A stretch of DNA of 64,000 nt from Archangium violaceum Cb vi76 (lineage in GTDB: Bacteria; Myxococcota; Myxococcia; Myxococcales; Myxococcaceae), in assembly GCF_000733295.1 (NCBI RefSeq), contig NZ_JPMI01000340.1, positions 1 through 64,000 of the forward strand, written 5' to 3'. The notes below the pieces were generated by a model. That model was given only the letters and a program-made list of their open reading frames with translations. It did no database searches and was not told where the DNA came from. A program made the position numbers and the translations under genes. This document shows, one piece after another, positions 45,401-53,704 of this stretch. Each line of letters opens with the position of its first letter. Within the stretch, counting starts at the first letter, position 1.

Positions 45401-46276
45401 CTGCCCCTCCAGCAGCGACGCCAGCTGGCCCTCCTGTCCCTCCCTGGGGATCTCGAAGGAGAGCGGCACGCCGTGCTTCTTCAGCAGCCGGGCGAAGTCC
45501 TCGAAGCCCTCCAGCCCGTCCATGTGCGTCAGGCACAGGCGGGTCTCCACCGGAGCCCCGCGCGTCTCGGACATGATGTTGAGCTTGCCGCGCAGCAGTT
45601 GGGCCATGCGGCGCTGCTCGTCGGGCGGGGTGTCCGCCAGCCAGCGCACGTCCAGGGCGATGACGGACAGGCCCTTCTGCCGGTGGCTGAAGCACTTGCG
45701 CCACATCTTGCGCAGGGCGCCACGGGCCGCGAGCGACTCATCCTCCAGCAGCGGGGCCGACACCTCCTGCACCACGCAGTCGGGCCCCAGGTACACCTGA
45801 AGCAGCGCGTCCGCGGTGTAGCTGGGGAGGAACTGGCGGGCCTGGCGCTGCCAGTCCACATCCAGGCCAATCAGCTCCGTCTTGCCGCTACCGGCGGGCC
45901 CGAGCACCACTACGGTGGGCAGATCCACCACGGCGGCGCGGTTGGCCCAGGGCAGCCCGGAGAGGAAGGCCTGGCGCACCCGCAGCAGCCGGTTGGAGTC
46001 CATGGGCGGCGGGCCGCTGGAGGCCGGAGCTCCCGCGCGCCGGCGGCGCCACCACGGCACGAGCCACTTCACCGTGGCGTACACGAGGAACGCCACGAGG
46101 ACGATCGCCAGGATCCAGACGATGTACGGGCTCACCATCGCCCAGAGCTTGCCGAGCGTCGTCGCACTCGCCTTGACGGACTTGGCGCCCCCATCGAGCG
46201 TCTTGACTCCCGCGCTCAATGCCTTCGTCGGATCCGGCACCTGTGCCGTCACAACCTTCAGCAGCTGCGGCCCCAC
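42422..46276 (-). CDS. tssM: T6SS inner-membrane protein TssM (IcmF family)
   Basis: This 1284-residue protein forms the membrane channel arm of the T6SS. Transmembrane helices are at about 50-70 (IVWILAIVLVAFLVYATV) and about 384-406 (AALIAAVGCLPVVAAYTHF). Between them is a cytoplasmic GTPase-like domain with Walker A GPAGSGKT at 126-133. The remainder is the large periplasmic domain, ending in a typical TssM C-terminus (LEISFGLKGDPWVPF). An Ala/Glu/Gly-rich low-complexity stretch near residues 945-980 is non-conserved. It lies between the 103-residue gene (three-base gap) and tssJ (overlap). Confidence 0.93.
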   Translation of the reverse strand: MGPQLLKVVTAQVPDPTKALSAGVKTLDGGAKSVKASATTLGKLWAMVSPYIVWILAIVLVAFLVYATVKWLVPWWRRRRAGAPASSGPPPMDSNRLLRVRQAFLSGLPWANRAAVVDLPTVVVLGPAGSGKTELIGLDVDWQRQARQFLPSYTADALLQVYLGPDCVVQEVSAPLLEDESLAARGALRKMWRKCFSHRQKGLSVIALDVRWLADTPPDEQRRMAQLLRGKLNIMSETRGAPVETRLCLTHMDGLEGFEDFARLLKKHGVPLSFEIPREGQEGQLASLLEGQEQYLALGLTSLPVDDFERLEHFYSQGGRSFSALGRFVSALLEGDTLSYKPRLTRVYFSSRTPEARASDTLSVFVEESSTQSLRQHYLRTHMHRAALIAAVGCLPVVAAYTHFYSLLGEAQEELQRFENTVTELREQGLEGRGEVVEQQVNEAAEALLHLNQATRWWPPLSTSFPDEMLDLRQRLARGIRESHLRPALTQCRKRPQDCRPEQVLYLLATLHASSGDSLGTFVSSSVQPQHTRLLRQLRDGEDGTTASSSMEKRRTWISALDLREPLVATYVLASDEPWERSPPCRRGAVQLSNNADEDWSCWPYTQRLTFESQLKPWVDHFLFLRQTLESGPKGLADLELRREERERLQAQLADLDVYVALPTVLNLFDASAVQVNTRQFEGIETTVQVLDWLRTNRDTLAAVLRMEEEAYAGFQAVEKMTPSELLTRDGLWLTGENKGPYRIELLQQSFEFRPPQLSRDLLQALLDSYEKSGRLSVAAHASVRDGQMVLTRTPFEADLKPLVDDFTQRLKNAQLPMEEAAKREAYVQKRVNMFSQGYRDGLFHTIRGYHFNVPRRQLIDSLARLTQPSSEQVDMLRDVATRANLEPLEGPYYEPLRNSVAPFRPIVQLMTADKSGFYAALAPYQALVAQMNDELDAVSRKPGQDKAAGGDKAAAGAAAAPAKDKKAPAGEGEGEGDAAPQDGTAELADMITPLEKVALSMLLEEEGSYLRKAQEWLDTQGITGELRQPFLEPFLQVQKLGKQELEATLARQWEEATGRMLRPMLERYPFNPDSKEDVDPGELEVLRRKDGAFWHFVDQMFSRVAMERGTQWSLRGPLREKLTMPDELLLSLSRLSRLSKLLWDEEGRPRPLMLKVQPQPLPAPPITGVFVTMSSLKCGKTTAYGFNQSPTWQEFPLSWWDQQVSSIVLEMRSPARDAPQYLSLPWNRSAWSCFRLFEEATLTSDQRRQWSLALQGNGVGKRGLEISFGLKGDPWVPFREVPR

Positions 46277-46279
46277 GGC

Positions 46280-46591
46280 TCATCTCCCCCCGCGGGCGGC
46301 GCCCGCCTTGGAGCGGCCAGAGCGCGCGGCCAATTGGAGTGCCTCCACCACGTCTTCCAGCTCATCCAGCGACTGCAGGAGCTTCTCGTGCCGGGCCTCG
46401 TGCTCCTTGGGCGCCAGCCGCGTGCCCCCGGGCTCCGGGAACAGCGCCGCCACGCCCGCGCGCACCTCTCCCAGCAGGGGCTCCACGCCCGCACTCAGTC
46501 CCCCCAGCTCGGACTGGATGAGCTTCTCCAGGCGGCCCAACTGTGTCCGAGCCCCCTGGAGGTCCTTGATGATCTGCGCTTCGGCCCTCAT
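46280..46591 (-). CDS. Small helical T6SS-operon protein between tssL and tssM
   Basis: This 103-residue helical protein starts MRAEAQIIKDLQGARTQLG and has a basic C-terminal tail (SGRSKAGAARGGR). I do not recognise the family. Its start overlaps the tssL stop by four bases, and tssM starts three bases after its stop, so it is translationally embedded between two membrane-complex genes. A role in TssL/TssM assembly is plausible but unproven. The longer upstream frame overlaps tssL and is rejected. Confidence 0.7.
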   Translation of the reverse strand: MRAEAQIIKDLQGARTQLGRLEKLIQSELGGLSAGVEPLLGEVRAGVAALFPEPGGTRLAPKEHEARHEKLLQSLDELEDVVEALQLAARSGRSKAGAARGGR

Positions 46592-47226
46592 CGCGATAGC
46601 CACCACAGTAGCACCGGGACGGTCACCACCACGAATCCGGACACCGCGTAATAACGCCACGGGAAGGCGTGAACGAGGGGCTGCTGGGACACGGCGGGCG
46701 GGAGAGCGGGCATGGCCTCGGGCGTGGGGATGCGAGCGGCCAGGCGCTCCTTGTACTCGCGCAGCCGGGCCGTGTTGCCCGCGTAGCGGCCCTCGAAGCC
46801 CGCGGTGAGGCAGAAGTGCAGCAGCTCGAAGACGAGCGGCGAGGCCCCACGCTGGACCAGCTTCTCGTCGGCCTGCTCGTAGAAGCGGTCACCGCCCGAG
46901 TCGATGCCGTACAGTTTGTACTGCAAAAGGGGCCACTCCGACTGCTCCATGTCCGCGAGCCGGCGCAGCACCAGCTCATCCACGAGGTAGACGAAGGGGC
47001 GCATCGCCTCGTCGATCTCCTCGTCGCGGTACGTGCCGCCCAGGGTCTTCTGGAGACCCGCCACATCGGCCAGGAGGAGCTGCTGGAGCTGGGCCAGGCC
47101 CATGGCGCCCACCCGCACCTGGGTGCGCTCTCCCCCCGCGACCGGCTCGGCGGGCAGGAACTGATCCAACAACGAACGGACCTGCCGGTGCGTCCGGAGG
47201 ATGTTCTGCCAGTGCTCGAGTTTCAT
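46588..47226 (-). CDS. tssL: T6SS inner-membrane protein TssL (DotU family)
   Basis: This 212-residue protein has the cytoplasmic DotU helical bundle. Typical segments are EIDEAMRPFVYLVDELVLRR, WPLLQYKLYGIDSGGDRFYE and LHFCLTAGFEGRYAGN. One C-terminal transmembrane helix (about 192-212, YYAVSGFVVVTVPVLLWWL) anchors it. There is no extra OmpA/peptidoglycan-binding domain. TssL bridges TssM and the TssK baseplate adaptor. It overlaps tssF upstream and the 103-residue gene downstream by four bases each. Confidence 0.92.
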   Translation of the reverse strand: MKLEHWQNILRTHRQVRSLLDQFLPAEPVAGGERTQVRVGAMGLAQLQQLLLADVAGLQKTLGGTYRDEEIDEAMRPFVYLVDELVLRRLADMEQSEWPLLQYKLYGIDSGGDRFYEQADEKLVQRGASPLVFELLHFCLTAGFEGRYAGNTARLREYKERLAARIPTPEAMPALPPAVSQQPLVHAFPWRYYAVSGFVVVTVPVLLWWLSR

Positions 47227-48872
47227 GAGGATACCTTGAACTGGAATGGCCCTGCCCCGGCCACGGTGGGACGCAGCACCACGGAGGCCTCACCATTCCA
47301 TGCTTCCAGCAGCTGCTGCACCTGTTCGAGGAAGCAGGCGACCAGGGGCTCGGCGCCAGGCTCGAAAGGCTCCAGCAGCAGCTCGTAGATGTGCAACAGG
47401 CCTGATCCACGCAGCGCCCCATCGGGGGCCACGGTGGCCTTGAGCTCGCGCACCCAGGGGATGACGCGGCGGAAGGGCTCCTCGGCGGGGGTGCCGAGGT
47501 AGTTCAACAACGCGACCAGCTCGTTGCGCTCGAGCGTGGACTTGACCTTCCAGGCCAGCAACCGGGTCAAACCCGCCACATCACTGCGCAGCGTGCTGTC
47601 GCGGTGCGCCTCGAGCCGGCCCACCAATTGCCATCCCAACCCCTCGACGTGCCGGCCCGGGGTGGAGATGCTCACGCGGCCGATGGCCTCGGAGACGAAC
47701 TGGGGCTGGTACCAGAGCGCCTCGACGAGCAGCTTGCGCGGCTCGAGGAAGGCCTCGGGCATGCGCACCAGCAGGCTGTGGCGCGCGCGCAGCTCCTCGT
47801 CGAGCGACTCGTCCAGCTCGTAGCTGGGCCCCTCGCCAGGGAGGAAGGCCGGACGCATGGGCGTGCGCCCCGACTTGTCCAGCACGTACACGCCGGTGAC
47901 GGAGTGCAGCTGCAGATCGCGCCCGGCGGTCATGCCGCGAATGGGATGCTCGGAGCGGGTGCCGTCGGTGGTGATGGGCTGGGCGGGCTCGGCCTTGAGG
48001 TTCTCCACCGGCACGACGAAGGGGTGGAGGAAGTCCGGGTACGTCGAGCGGCCCACGGACCAGGATCTGTCCAGGTCCAGGCACAGGCTGAAGCGGCTCC
48101 ACTCCTTGCGGTGCGAGGGCACCGAGACATGGAGGAAGAGGCCCTGATCCGGCATCTGGAAGAAGGCGCGCACGCGCTGCAGCGGGTGCGCGTAGGCGCC
48201 CGCGTCATCCAGCTCGGCGGGGGCGGTGCCCAGGGAGAACTCACACGGGAGTGGCTGGGAGGAGTCGTTGGCCTGCGCGTCGTACACCACGCCCACCTGC
48301 GTGAGGTGCTGGCGCAGCGCGTGGAAGACGGCCAGCGAGGGGCGGAACTCATCCAGGTGGCGCACGAGCAGGCTGAAGAGGCCCACCGGATCCCTGCGCG
48401 GAAAGCTGGACTCGTAGCGGAGGATGAGGCGCCAGCGTCCGTCCGGCAGGCGCACCACCTCGGTGCCCGCCTGGGAGATGGGGAGGATGCGCAGGTGGTG
48501 CCGGGTGCGGAAGGTGCCGGCGACGCCCTGACTGGGAGACAGCCGCAGCTCGGTGCCGCGCGGGAGCGACAGCGTCTCGGTCATCTTCTCCGCCGGCAGC
48601 GCCTGCACCAGGGCCACCGCGGGCAGCGGCTGCAGCAGGAAGTCGAAGAAGGAGGAGAACAGCCGCAGCCAGGTGGAGCGCAGGTTGTGCTGCGTGGCCA
48701 GGCGCGTCTGCACCGAGAAGAAGGCCATGGACTCGATGAGGCGCCGGACGTGCGGGTCCTCCCGGTCCATGGGCACGGTGGGGTACGAGCCCAGGAAACG
48801 CTGCCGGAAGCGCTCGAGCGCATCCAGCTCGTTGAGGTAGTCCAGGTAGATCCGGTCCGACGAATCGCTCAC
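47223..48872 (-). CDS. tssF: T6SS baseplate protein TssF
   Basis: This 549-residue protein starts MSDSSDRIYLDYLNELDALERF and has the TssF-typical DPHVRRLIESMAFFSVQTR. PRGTELRLSP and GRVSISTPGRHVEGLGWQLV are also in family order. TssF and TssG form the wedge around the VgrG hub. Length is slightly below the usual figure of about 590 residues. It overlaps tssL downstream by four bases and starts ten bases after the spike-gene stop. Confidence 0.85.
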   Translation of the reverse strand: MSDSSDRIYLDYLNELDALERFRQRFLGSYPTVPMDREDPHVRRLIESMAFFSVQTRLATQHNLRSTWLRLFSSFFDFLLQPLPAVALVQALPAEKMTETLSLPRGTELRLSPSQGVAGTFRTRHHLRILPISQAGTEVVRLPDGRWRLILRYESSFPRRDPVGLFSLLVRHLDEFRPSLAVFHALRQHLTQVGVVYDAQANDSSQPLPCEFSLGTAPAELDDAGAYAHPLQRVRAFFQMPDQGLFLHVSVPSHRKEWSRFSLCLDLDRSWSVGRSTYPDFLHPFVVPVENLKAEPAQPITTDGTRSEHPIRGMTAGRDLQLHSVTGVYVLDKSGRTPMRPAFLPGEGPSYELDESLDEELRARHSLLVRMPEAFLEPRKLLVEALWYQPQFVSEAIGRVSISTPGRHVEGLGWQLVGRLEAHRDSTLRSDVAGLTRLLAWKVKSTLERNELVALLNYLGTPAEEPFRRVIPWVRELKATVAPDGALRGSGLLHIYELLLEPFEPGAEPLVACFLEQVQQLLEAWNGEASVVLRPTVAGAGPFQFKVSS

Positions 48873-48882
48873 CGCGCCCTCA

Positions 48883-49485
48883 TCATCCCAGTTTCACGAG
48901 CGAGCCGCCGACGGAGGTCATCGAGCCCTTGAGATCGGCCATGCCCGAGGACTCGAGGCCGAGCTTGGCCTGGGCGGCCACCTTGATCATGGGCGCGGCC
49001 AGCTCCGCCTGGGCCTTGCCGGACATCTTCAGGTTGACGCCCTCGATCTTGTTGTCGCCGCCGGAGGCCGTGAAGCTGGTCTGCATGCCCTTGAGATCGA
49101 GGTTGGTGGCGGCCTCGATGGCCACCTTGGCGTTGGAGGACAGCGCGGCGTCCTGCGTGGCGCTCTGGGTGAGCTTCGCGCTGGAGGTGAAGGTCATGTC
49201 CTTGGTGCTCTCGACCTTGAGGATGTCCTGACTCGCCCAGCTCGAGGCCTTCGCTGACTTGAGGGTGAGCGTCCCAGTGGCGTCCACGGTGAAATCCTTG
49301 CACGTGATGGTGACGCTGTCCTGCTTCTGGACGTAGGTGCTCGTCTCCTCGGAGCCCTTCACGGTGATGGTGATGCTGGTACCGTCCATCACCACCGTCT
49401 GGGTGATCTGATCATCGGCGTTCTCCACCTTTACGGTGACGCCTTTCTCCTTGTCCAGCTCAACGGTGCAGACGAGCTTGCCCAT
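48883..49485 (-). CDS. Free-standing VgrG beta-spike-like protein
   Basis: This 200-residue protein looks like the C-terminal part of VgrG (gp5-like beta-helix, DUF2345-type). It has short alternating strands with Thr/Ser/Lys/Ala repeats such as KDFTVDATGTLTLKSAKA and KMSGKAQAELAAPMIKVAA. It has no hub domain. It lies directly downstream of a VgrG-like gene that lacks a spike, separated by 42 bases. Together they appear to make a two-chain VgrG. Trimerisation would give the needle carrying the PAAR tip. Confidence 0.72.
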   Translation of the reverse strand: MGKLVCTVELDKEKGVTVKVENADDQITQTVVMDGTSITITVKGSEETSTYVQKQDSVTITCKDFTVDATGTLTLKSAKASSWASQDILKVESTKDMTFTSSAKLTQSATQDAALSSNAKVAIEAATNLDLKGMQTSFTASGGDNKIEGVNLKMSGKAQAELAAPMIKVAAQAKLGLESSGMADLKGSMTSVGGSLVKLG

Positions 49486-49527
49486 GGTTCCTCGCCTTCC
49501 TGGTGGGGAGCCGAGGCCCCCGCGGCT

Positions 49528-51183
49528 TCACGACTTCTCTTCCTTCACCTGGATGAGAAGCGTGCCCTCGTCTAGTTGGATCTTCTGCGTGTCCTTGGCA
49601 CTGGTGCGCTGCATGAGCAACACGGGCTTGTCGTCCGTGTAGAAATGCTTGATCGCGGTGCCATTCTCGGGCGTCTTGCCCACCAGCAGCTGCACGCCCT
49701 GCCCATCCTGCGGCATGCGCGCGCCGGTGCGCCAGTCCAGGAAGCGCTTGATCCACGCGCGCTGGAAGTCGAGCCCCACCAGGACCCGCTCGCCCTTGTA
49801 GGCGGGAAAGTAGAAGTGGCCGGGCAGCAGATTGGGGTTGAAGGGAGCGGGGATGATCTGATCGGCGAAGAGAGGGATCTTCACCTTGTACCCGTCCAGG
49901 GACGTCTTCGAGTCGGTATAGGCCTGCCAGGTCTCGTCCTTGTCGGCGCCCTGCTCGCTGACGATGAAGCCCTCCACGTAGCGGGGCCAGGCCGGAGGCT
50001 GCCAGGCGGGCAGATCCACGTGGGGCTCGTCCTTGGGCTCCAGCCGGGTGCTCATGCTGAAGGAGAAGAGCGCATCCGGATCGTTGTACACCTCTTCCGA
50101 GCCCTGCTCGTCCAGCACCTCGCCGGACAGGTGCAGCTCGCGGACGCGGAGGACCTGGTCCTTCGCCACGCCCGCGGCGCCCCAGGCCTCGTTGGACGGC
50201 AGCTTCACCAGGGCGCCCGGGGCGAAGGCCTTCTCGGGGAAGGAGCGCCAGACGAGATCCATCTCCGGGCCGCGCCACTTCAGCCGCCCGGTCTCCAGCT
50301 CCACCCGGGCCTGCACGTCGTCCGAGATGGGGGTGCACAGCAGCACGTCCTGGCGGATGCCGGCAACGGCCTGCTTCTGCGTCACGGGCTGGGTCTGGGG
50401 GCTCTCGGCCGTGGCGTTGAGCACCGTCACGTCGTGGCGGATGATCTCGGGAAACACCATCTCCAACCCCGCCAGGTTGTCCTTCTCCAGCTCCAGCGGC
50501 GTGCCCGAGGCGTCCTTGGCGCCCGCGAACTTGTAGCCCTGCGTGGCGTAGTCGTAGGTGAACACGCCCGCGTGGCCGTGCACGTACCACAGCACCCAGT
50601 CGTAGAAGCTGGCCGGCGCCGCGGGATCCAACCCCACGAAGAGGATGGGGTGCGTGGTGCCCAGGCCCGCGGACCAGTCATAGGCGAGGCTGATCTTGTC
50701 GCCCTTGTGCGCGTCCAGCACGTCCTGGACCGTCTTCGAGGTGTAGAGGGCACAGGGGTAGTGCTGCCGCCACAGCAGCCGCGCGGCGTCCTGGAAGCGG
50801 ATGCCATAACGGCGGTGGAGGATGACATCGCTCGCGCCCTGGGTGGGGATGACCTCCTCGACGAGCGTCTTGTCGGAGACGAAGCCCTTGACCTTCAGCG
50901 AGGTATAGGAGGGCCGGCTCGAGGCCTCCGCGAGGACGGCCTTCACCTCGAGCGACACCTCGACCAGGTCCGGCTTGAGGAAGTCCGCCAGCAGGGCGTC
51001 CTTTTCCTTGCCACCACGAGCCTGGTTGTCCGTCAGCAGGAACTCCACCTCGCCTTCCAGGCCCCAGCTCCACAGGTCCAGTGCGAAGCGTTTGATGTTG
51101 CCGGCGACGATCTTATGGGACTTTCCCCCGATGGTGAGGGTGAGCAACACGGTCAACCGCTCGTCGAAGGTGCGCTCCATCAT
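49528..51183 (-). CDS. vgrG: VgrG-like hub protein (gp27-type), spike missing
   Basis: This 551-residue protein has VgrG hub features: LTLTIGGKSHKI near the N-terminus, a conserved LWRQHYPCALY, SFYDWVLWYVHGHAGVFTYD and late GQGVQLLVG. It ends soon after the hub, without gp5 OB or beta-helix repeats, and these are provided by the next gene. It shares its plan with the plus-strand paralog at 37279. The start overlaps the tssE stop by four bases. It should sit at the baseplate centre. Confidence 0.78.
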   Translation of the reverse strand: MMERTFDERLTVLLTLTIGGKSHKIVAGNIKRFALDLWSWGLEGEVEFLLTDNQARGGKEKDALLADFLKPDLVEVSLEVKAVLAEASSRPSYTSLKVKGFVSDKTLVEEVIPTQGASDVILHRRYGIRFQDAARLLWRQHYPCALYTSKTVQDVLDAHKGDKISLAYDWSAGLGTTHPILFVGLDPAAPASFYDWVLWYVHGHAGVFTYDYATQGYKFAGAKDASGTPLELEKDNLAGLEMVFPEIIRHDVTVLNATAESPQTQPVTQKQAVAGIRQDVLLCTPISDDVQARVELETGRLKWRGPEMDLVWRSFPEKAFAPGALVKLPSNEAWGAAGVAKDQVLRVRELHLSGEVLDEQGSEEVYNDPDALFSFSMSTRLEPKDEPHVDLPAWQPPAWPRYVEGFIVSEQGADKDETWQAYTDSKTSLDGYKVKIPLFADQIIPAPFNPNLLPGHFYFPAYKGERVLVGLDFQRAWIKRFLDWRTGARMPQDGQGVQLLVGKTPENGTAIKHFYTDDKPVLLMQRTSAKDTQKIQLDEGTLLIQVKEEKS

Positions 51184-51572
51184 CCCTCCTCATCCTCTTC
51201 CACCCGCACGCGGCCGCTCACGGTGTGGAAGAGGATACGCAGCGAACAGGGCTCGCCATTGAGCTCACCGGTGAGCACGAAGTGCAGCCACAGCCCCGAG
51301 TCCCGGCCGCGCAGCTTCAACTCCGGCTCCCGCAGGCGCGGCTCGAACCGCACCACGGTGTGCAGCAGCTCGTCGTTGAGGGTGGTCATCAACTGCCGGG
51401 TGCCGAGCTTCTCCAGGTAGTTGCCCACCCCGAAGCCCTGGACGAAGTAGCCGTAACCCTCCTTGGTGTTGAGCACGGCCTCCAGGTTCTGCCGCACCTG
51501 GGCCAGCTCGCTCTGGGAGCCCGAGCGCTGCCACGCGGGGGTGAACTTGTCGAGGAAGGAGGAGGGAGCCAT
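51180..51572 (-). CDS. tssE: T6SS baseplate protein TssE (gp25-like)
   Basis: This 130-residue protein has the gp25/TssE pattern. An N-terminal helix (FLDKFTPAWQRSG) is followed by VRQNLEAVLNTKEGYGYFVQGFGVGNYL and the EPRL strand. TssE links the baseplate to the first sheath ring. It overlaps the VgrG-like start by four bases and begins one base after tssK. Confidence 0.9.
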   Translation of the reverse strand: MAPSSFLDKFTPAWQRSGSQSELAQVRQNLEAVLNTKEGYGYFVQGFGVGNYLEKLGTRQLMTTLNDELLHTVVRFEPRLREPELKLRGRDSGLWLHFVLTGELNGEPCSLRILFHTVSGRVRVEEDEEG

Positions 51573-51573
51573 C

Positions 51574-52827
51574 TCAAGCCCTGCGCCAGAAGAGGAAGAC
51601 CTGCGTGCCCTGAAGCGCCGGGGTGACGTAGAAGGCGATGCCGTTGTCGCGCAGGGCGTACTGCCACTCCTCGCCGAGCGTGAGCTTGTACCAGGAGATC
51701 TCCGGCCCGAAGGCGTGGGGGAAGGCGGGGTGCGGCACGTGCTGGAAGGGGATGCCGCGCAGCGCCATCCGGCGCACCACGGGCAGACGGGAGGGGCTCG
51801 CCACCTTCACCCCCTCCAGGCTGGGTGGCTGGCTGGGGTCCTCGCTGCGCACCAGCAGGTACATCTCGCTCTGCATCCCCTCCTCCAACGTGGGCAGGGG
51901 GGTGAGGATGAACTGCCCTTCCCGGCAATCGAACGGCTTGTACGTGAGCCGCGTGTCCTCGGGACGGAACGCGCGGTTGAGCAGCTGCATCCAGCCCCAC
52001 AGCCCCTCGCCCAGGTTGTCATGGCTGTAGGTGGGCATGGAGTCCGCGGGCTCCAGCTCCAGGTAGCAGCAGACCTCGAAGTAGAACCGGCGCAGGGCGT
52101 CGAAGAAGTGGTACGGGTGGGGGCAGATGCCCACGCGCATGTCGTCGCGCATGGCCTGAAGGCGCCGCACCTCGAGCAGCGTCCGGCGGGCGCTGGCGAG
52201 CCGCTCGCTGCGCTGGTAGCTGTCCAGCAGGAGCGTGCGCAGCTGGCCATGGGCCTTCTCCAGCAACGAGTCCAGCTCGAAGAGCAGCTCGTTGAGGAAG
52301 GGGTTGGGACCCACCAGCAACAACGGCGGAACCTTCCGGGACGAGGGACGCCAGGCGCCCCGGAGATCCTTGGAGAAGGCCACCAGCTCCATGGAGGAGA
52401 GGGCCCGGTCCACGGACTGCTCGCTGGAGAGCTGCAACCGGCGCAGCACGCGCTGCACGTTGGGCGGCTCATCCGCGTAGAGCGGCACGCCCTCGGTGCC
52501 CCGCGTGTCCTCCAGCAGGTGGAGGAAGACGGTGGCCTCCGCGCGGCCGGTGGCCTCCAGCGACAGGGAGGAGAGAGACGCATTGCCCGGCACGTCCACC
52601 AGGAAGCCTCCCGGCATGACGGCGGTCAACGACGAGATGGAGAGACTGCCTTCCGCCAGGAGGGCCTCGCTCCAGGCCAGGGAAGCAATACCGATCTGAG
52701 GCAGCCCGGAGAGTTCGGCATGCAGCTTCGCCTCAGCCGAGAGGGCTTCGTCCTGGGCGCGAAAGTGCTCGGGAAGGATCGTCTGGCCGACCTGCCACCG
52801 GACCCTGGCGAGCTTGTGGCGCTGCAT
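51574..52827 (-). CDS. tssK: T6SS baseplate protein TssK
   Basis: This predicted 417-residue protein begins MQRHKLARVRWQVGQTILPEHF, close to the TssK N-terminal motif (...W..G..L.PQHFQ). The central LLVGPNPFLNELLFELDSLLEKAH and the C-terminal EISWYKLTLGEEW match family order. TssK trimers connect the baseplate to TssL/TssM. The longer frame to 52938 is rejected because its N-terminus looks non-coding. A hairpin lies between hcp and this gene. Confidence 0.87.
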   Translation of the reverse strand: MQRHKLARVRWQVGQTILPEHFRAQDEALSAEAKLHAELSGLPQIGIASLAWSEALLAEGSLSISSLTAVMPGGFLVDVPGNASLSSLSLEATGRAEATVFLHLLEDTRGTEGVPLYADEPPNVQRVLRRLQLSSEQSVDRALSSMELVAFSKDLRGAWRPSSRKVPPLLLVGPNPFLNELLFELDSLLEKAHGQLRTLLLDSYQRSERLASARRTLLEVRRLQAMRDDMRVGICPHPYHFFDALRRFYFEVCCYLELEPADSMPTYSHDNLGEGLWGWMQLLNRAFRPEDTRLTYKPFDCREGQFILTPLPTLEEGMQSEMYLLVRSEDPSQPPSLEGVKVASPSRLPVVRRMALRGIPFQHVPHPAFPHAFGPEISWYKLTLGEEWQYALRDNGIAFYVTPALQGTQVFLFWRRA

Positions 52828-53081
52828 GGCATCGATTCCTGGTGTGAAGTAGCCAGGAGGGCGTCCCGGTGATGCCCCCCACGGCCTGGCGACGTTCCGG
52901 GTCTGGCCCCTGAACGGGTGAAACACCTGCTCCAGCATCCGCTTGACTGCTCGGAGACGATGAGGGGCACCCGCTGCTCCCGGAGCGGGAGTTCAACGTG
53001 TGCCCCACATCGGCACTGCCCCCGCAGCGGGCTTCCCCGCTGCCAGGAGCTCGAAGAATGGCTGGGGTGCGACGCCCGGCA
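52828..53081. other. Intergenic region between hcp and tssK
   Basis: About 250 bases lie between hcp and tssK, unusually long for this packed operon. It holds the hairpin at 53024-53043 and possibly a second promoter for tssK onward. No gene is seen. Confidence 0.5.
53024..53043 (-). terminator. Hairpin after hcp, likely attenuating read-through into tssK
   Basis: GCAGCGGG (53024-53031) and CCCGCTGC (53036-53043) form a perfect 8-bp stem with a four-base loop, 39 bases past the hcp stop on the minus strand. There is no U tract. It may lower downstream expression or protect the 3' end of abundant hcp mRNA. Confidence 0.6.
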
Positions 53082-53663
53082 CTACTCGTTGGTGATGCCC
53101 CACAGCTTGGAGACGTTCTTGGCGGCGGCGGTGGCCAGGTGCACCGTCTGCTCCTCGGGCTGCGGCTTGATGCCGACCTGGAGGGTGAAGTTCTCCGGAG
53201 ACTGCACCTCGGAGGACGGCTCGTTGCCCACCGTCAGGTTCAGCGACCGCCCGTTCTTCTCGAGGATGCCCTTGAGCTCGGGCTCGCTCCAGTTGGACTT
53301 GAAGTACTTCTTGGCCTTCGGGTCGTACTCGTAGATCACGTAGCTGAACACGACCTCCATGTTGGTCCAGTCGGAGAGCAGCTTCGCGGAGAGCTCGTTC
53401 TTGTTCGCCTCGGAGACCTGCATCGACAGGTACATGGAGTCCGTGGTGCGCGTCTCCCACATGTAGTGGCTGAGCACGCCAACCACCTTGCTGCCGATGT
53501 TCTGCCCCGGCTGCTCCGGATCCTTGATGCTCGCCTGATCGGCGTTCAGCTCGACATCGCCCAGCTTCAGCTTGGTGACGAAGCCCACCGAGGCCTGCTC
53601 GGTCTTGCTGAAGTTGAAGCCCTGAGACACGTCCAGGGAACGCGAAAAGGTAGTTCCAGACAT
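53082..53663 (-). CDS. hcp: T6SS tube protein Hcp (TssD)
   Basis: This 193-residue beta-barrel-like protein begins MSGTTFSRSLDVSQGFNFSK. It lacks the textbook Hcp consensus but sits exactly after tssB-tssC and has a mostly beta composition (SKVVGVLSHYMWETRT, NMEVVFSYVIYEYDPK). Myxobacterial T6SS loci carry a similarly divergent tube protein. The ATG has an AAAGAGGGAAA ribosome site. It is probably the most highly expressed gene of the locus. The assignment rests partly on position. Confidence 0.72.
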   Translation of the reverse strand: MSGTTFSRSLDVSQGFNFSKTEQASVGFVTKLKLGDVELNADQASIKDPEQPGQNIGSKVVGVLSHYMWETRTTDSMYLSMQVSEANKNELSAKLLSDWTNMEVVFSYVIYEYDPKAKKYFKSNWSEPELKGILEKNGRSLNLTVGNEPSSEVQSPENFTLQVGIKPQPEEQTVHLATAAAKNVSKLWGITNE

Positions 53664-53704
53664 TTTTCCCTCTTTCTTGGATGGGGACTACGATGGAAAC
53701 CCGG

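Noticed and set aside
42386-46651. Very long plus-strand open frame (1421 codons)
   Set aside because: It is antisense to tssM and tssJ, with repetitive composition and no domains. TssM on the minus strand is unmistakable.
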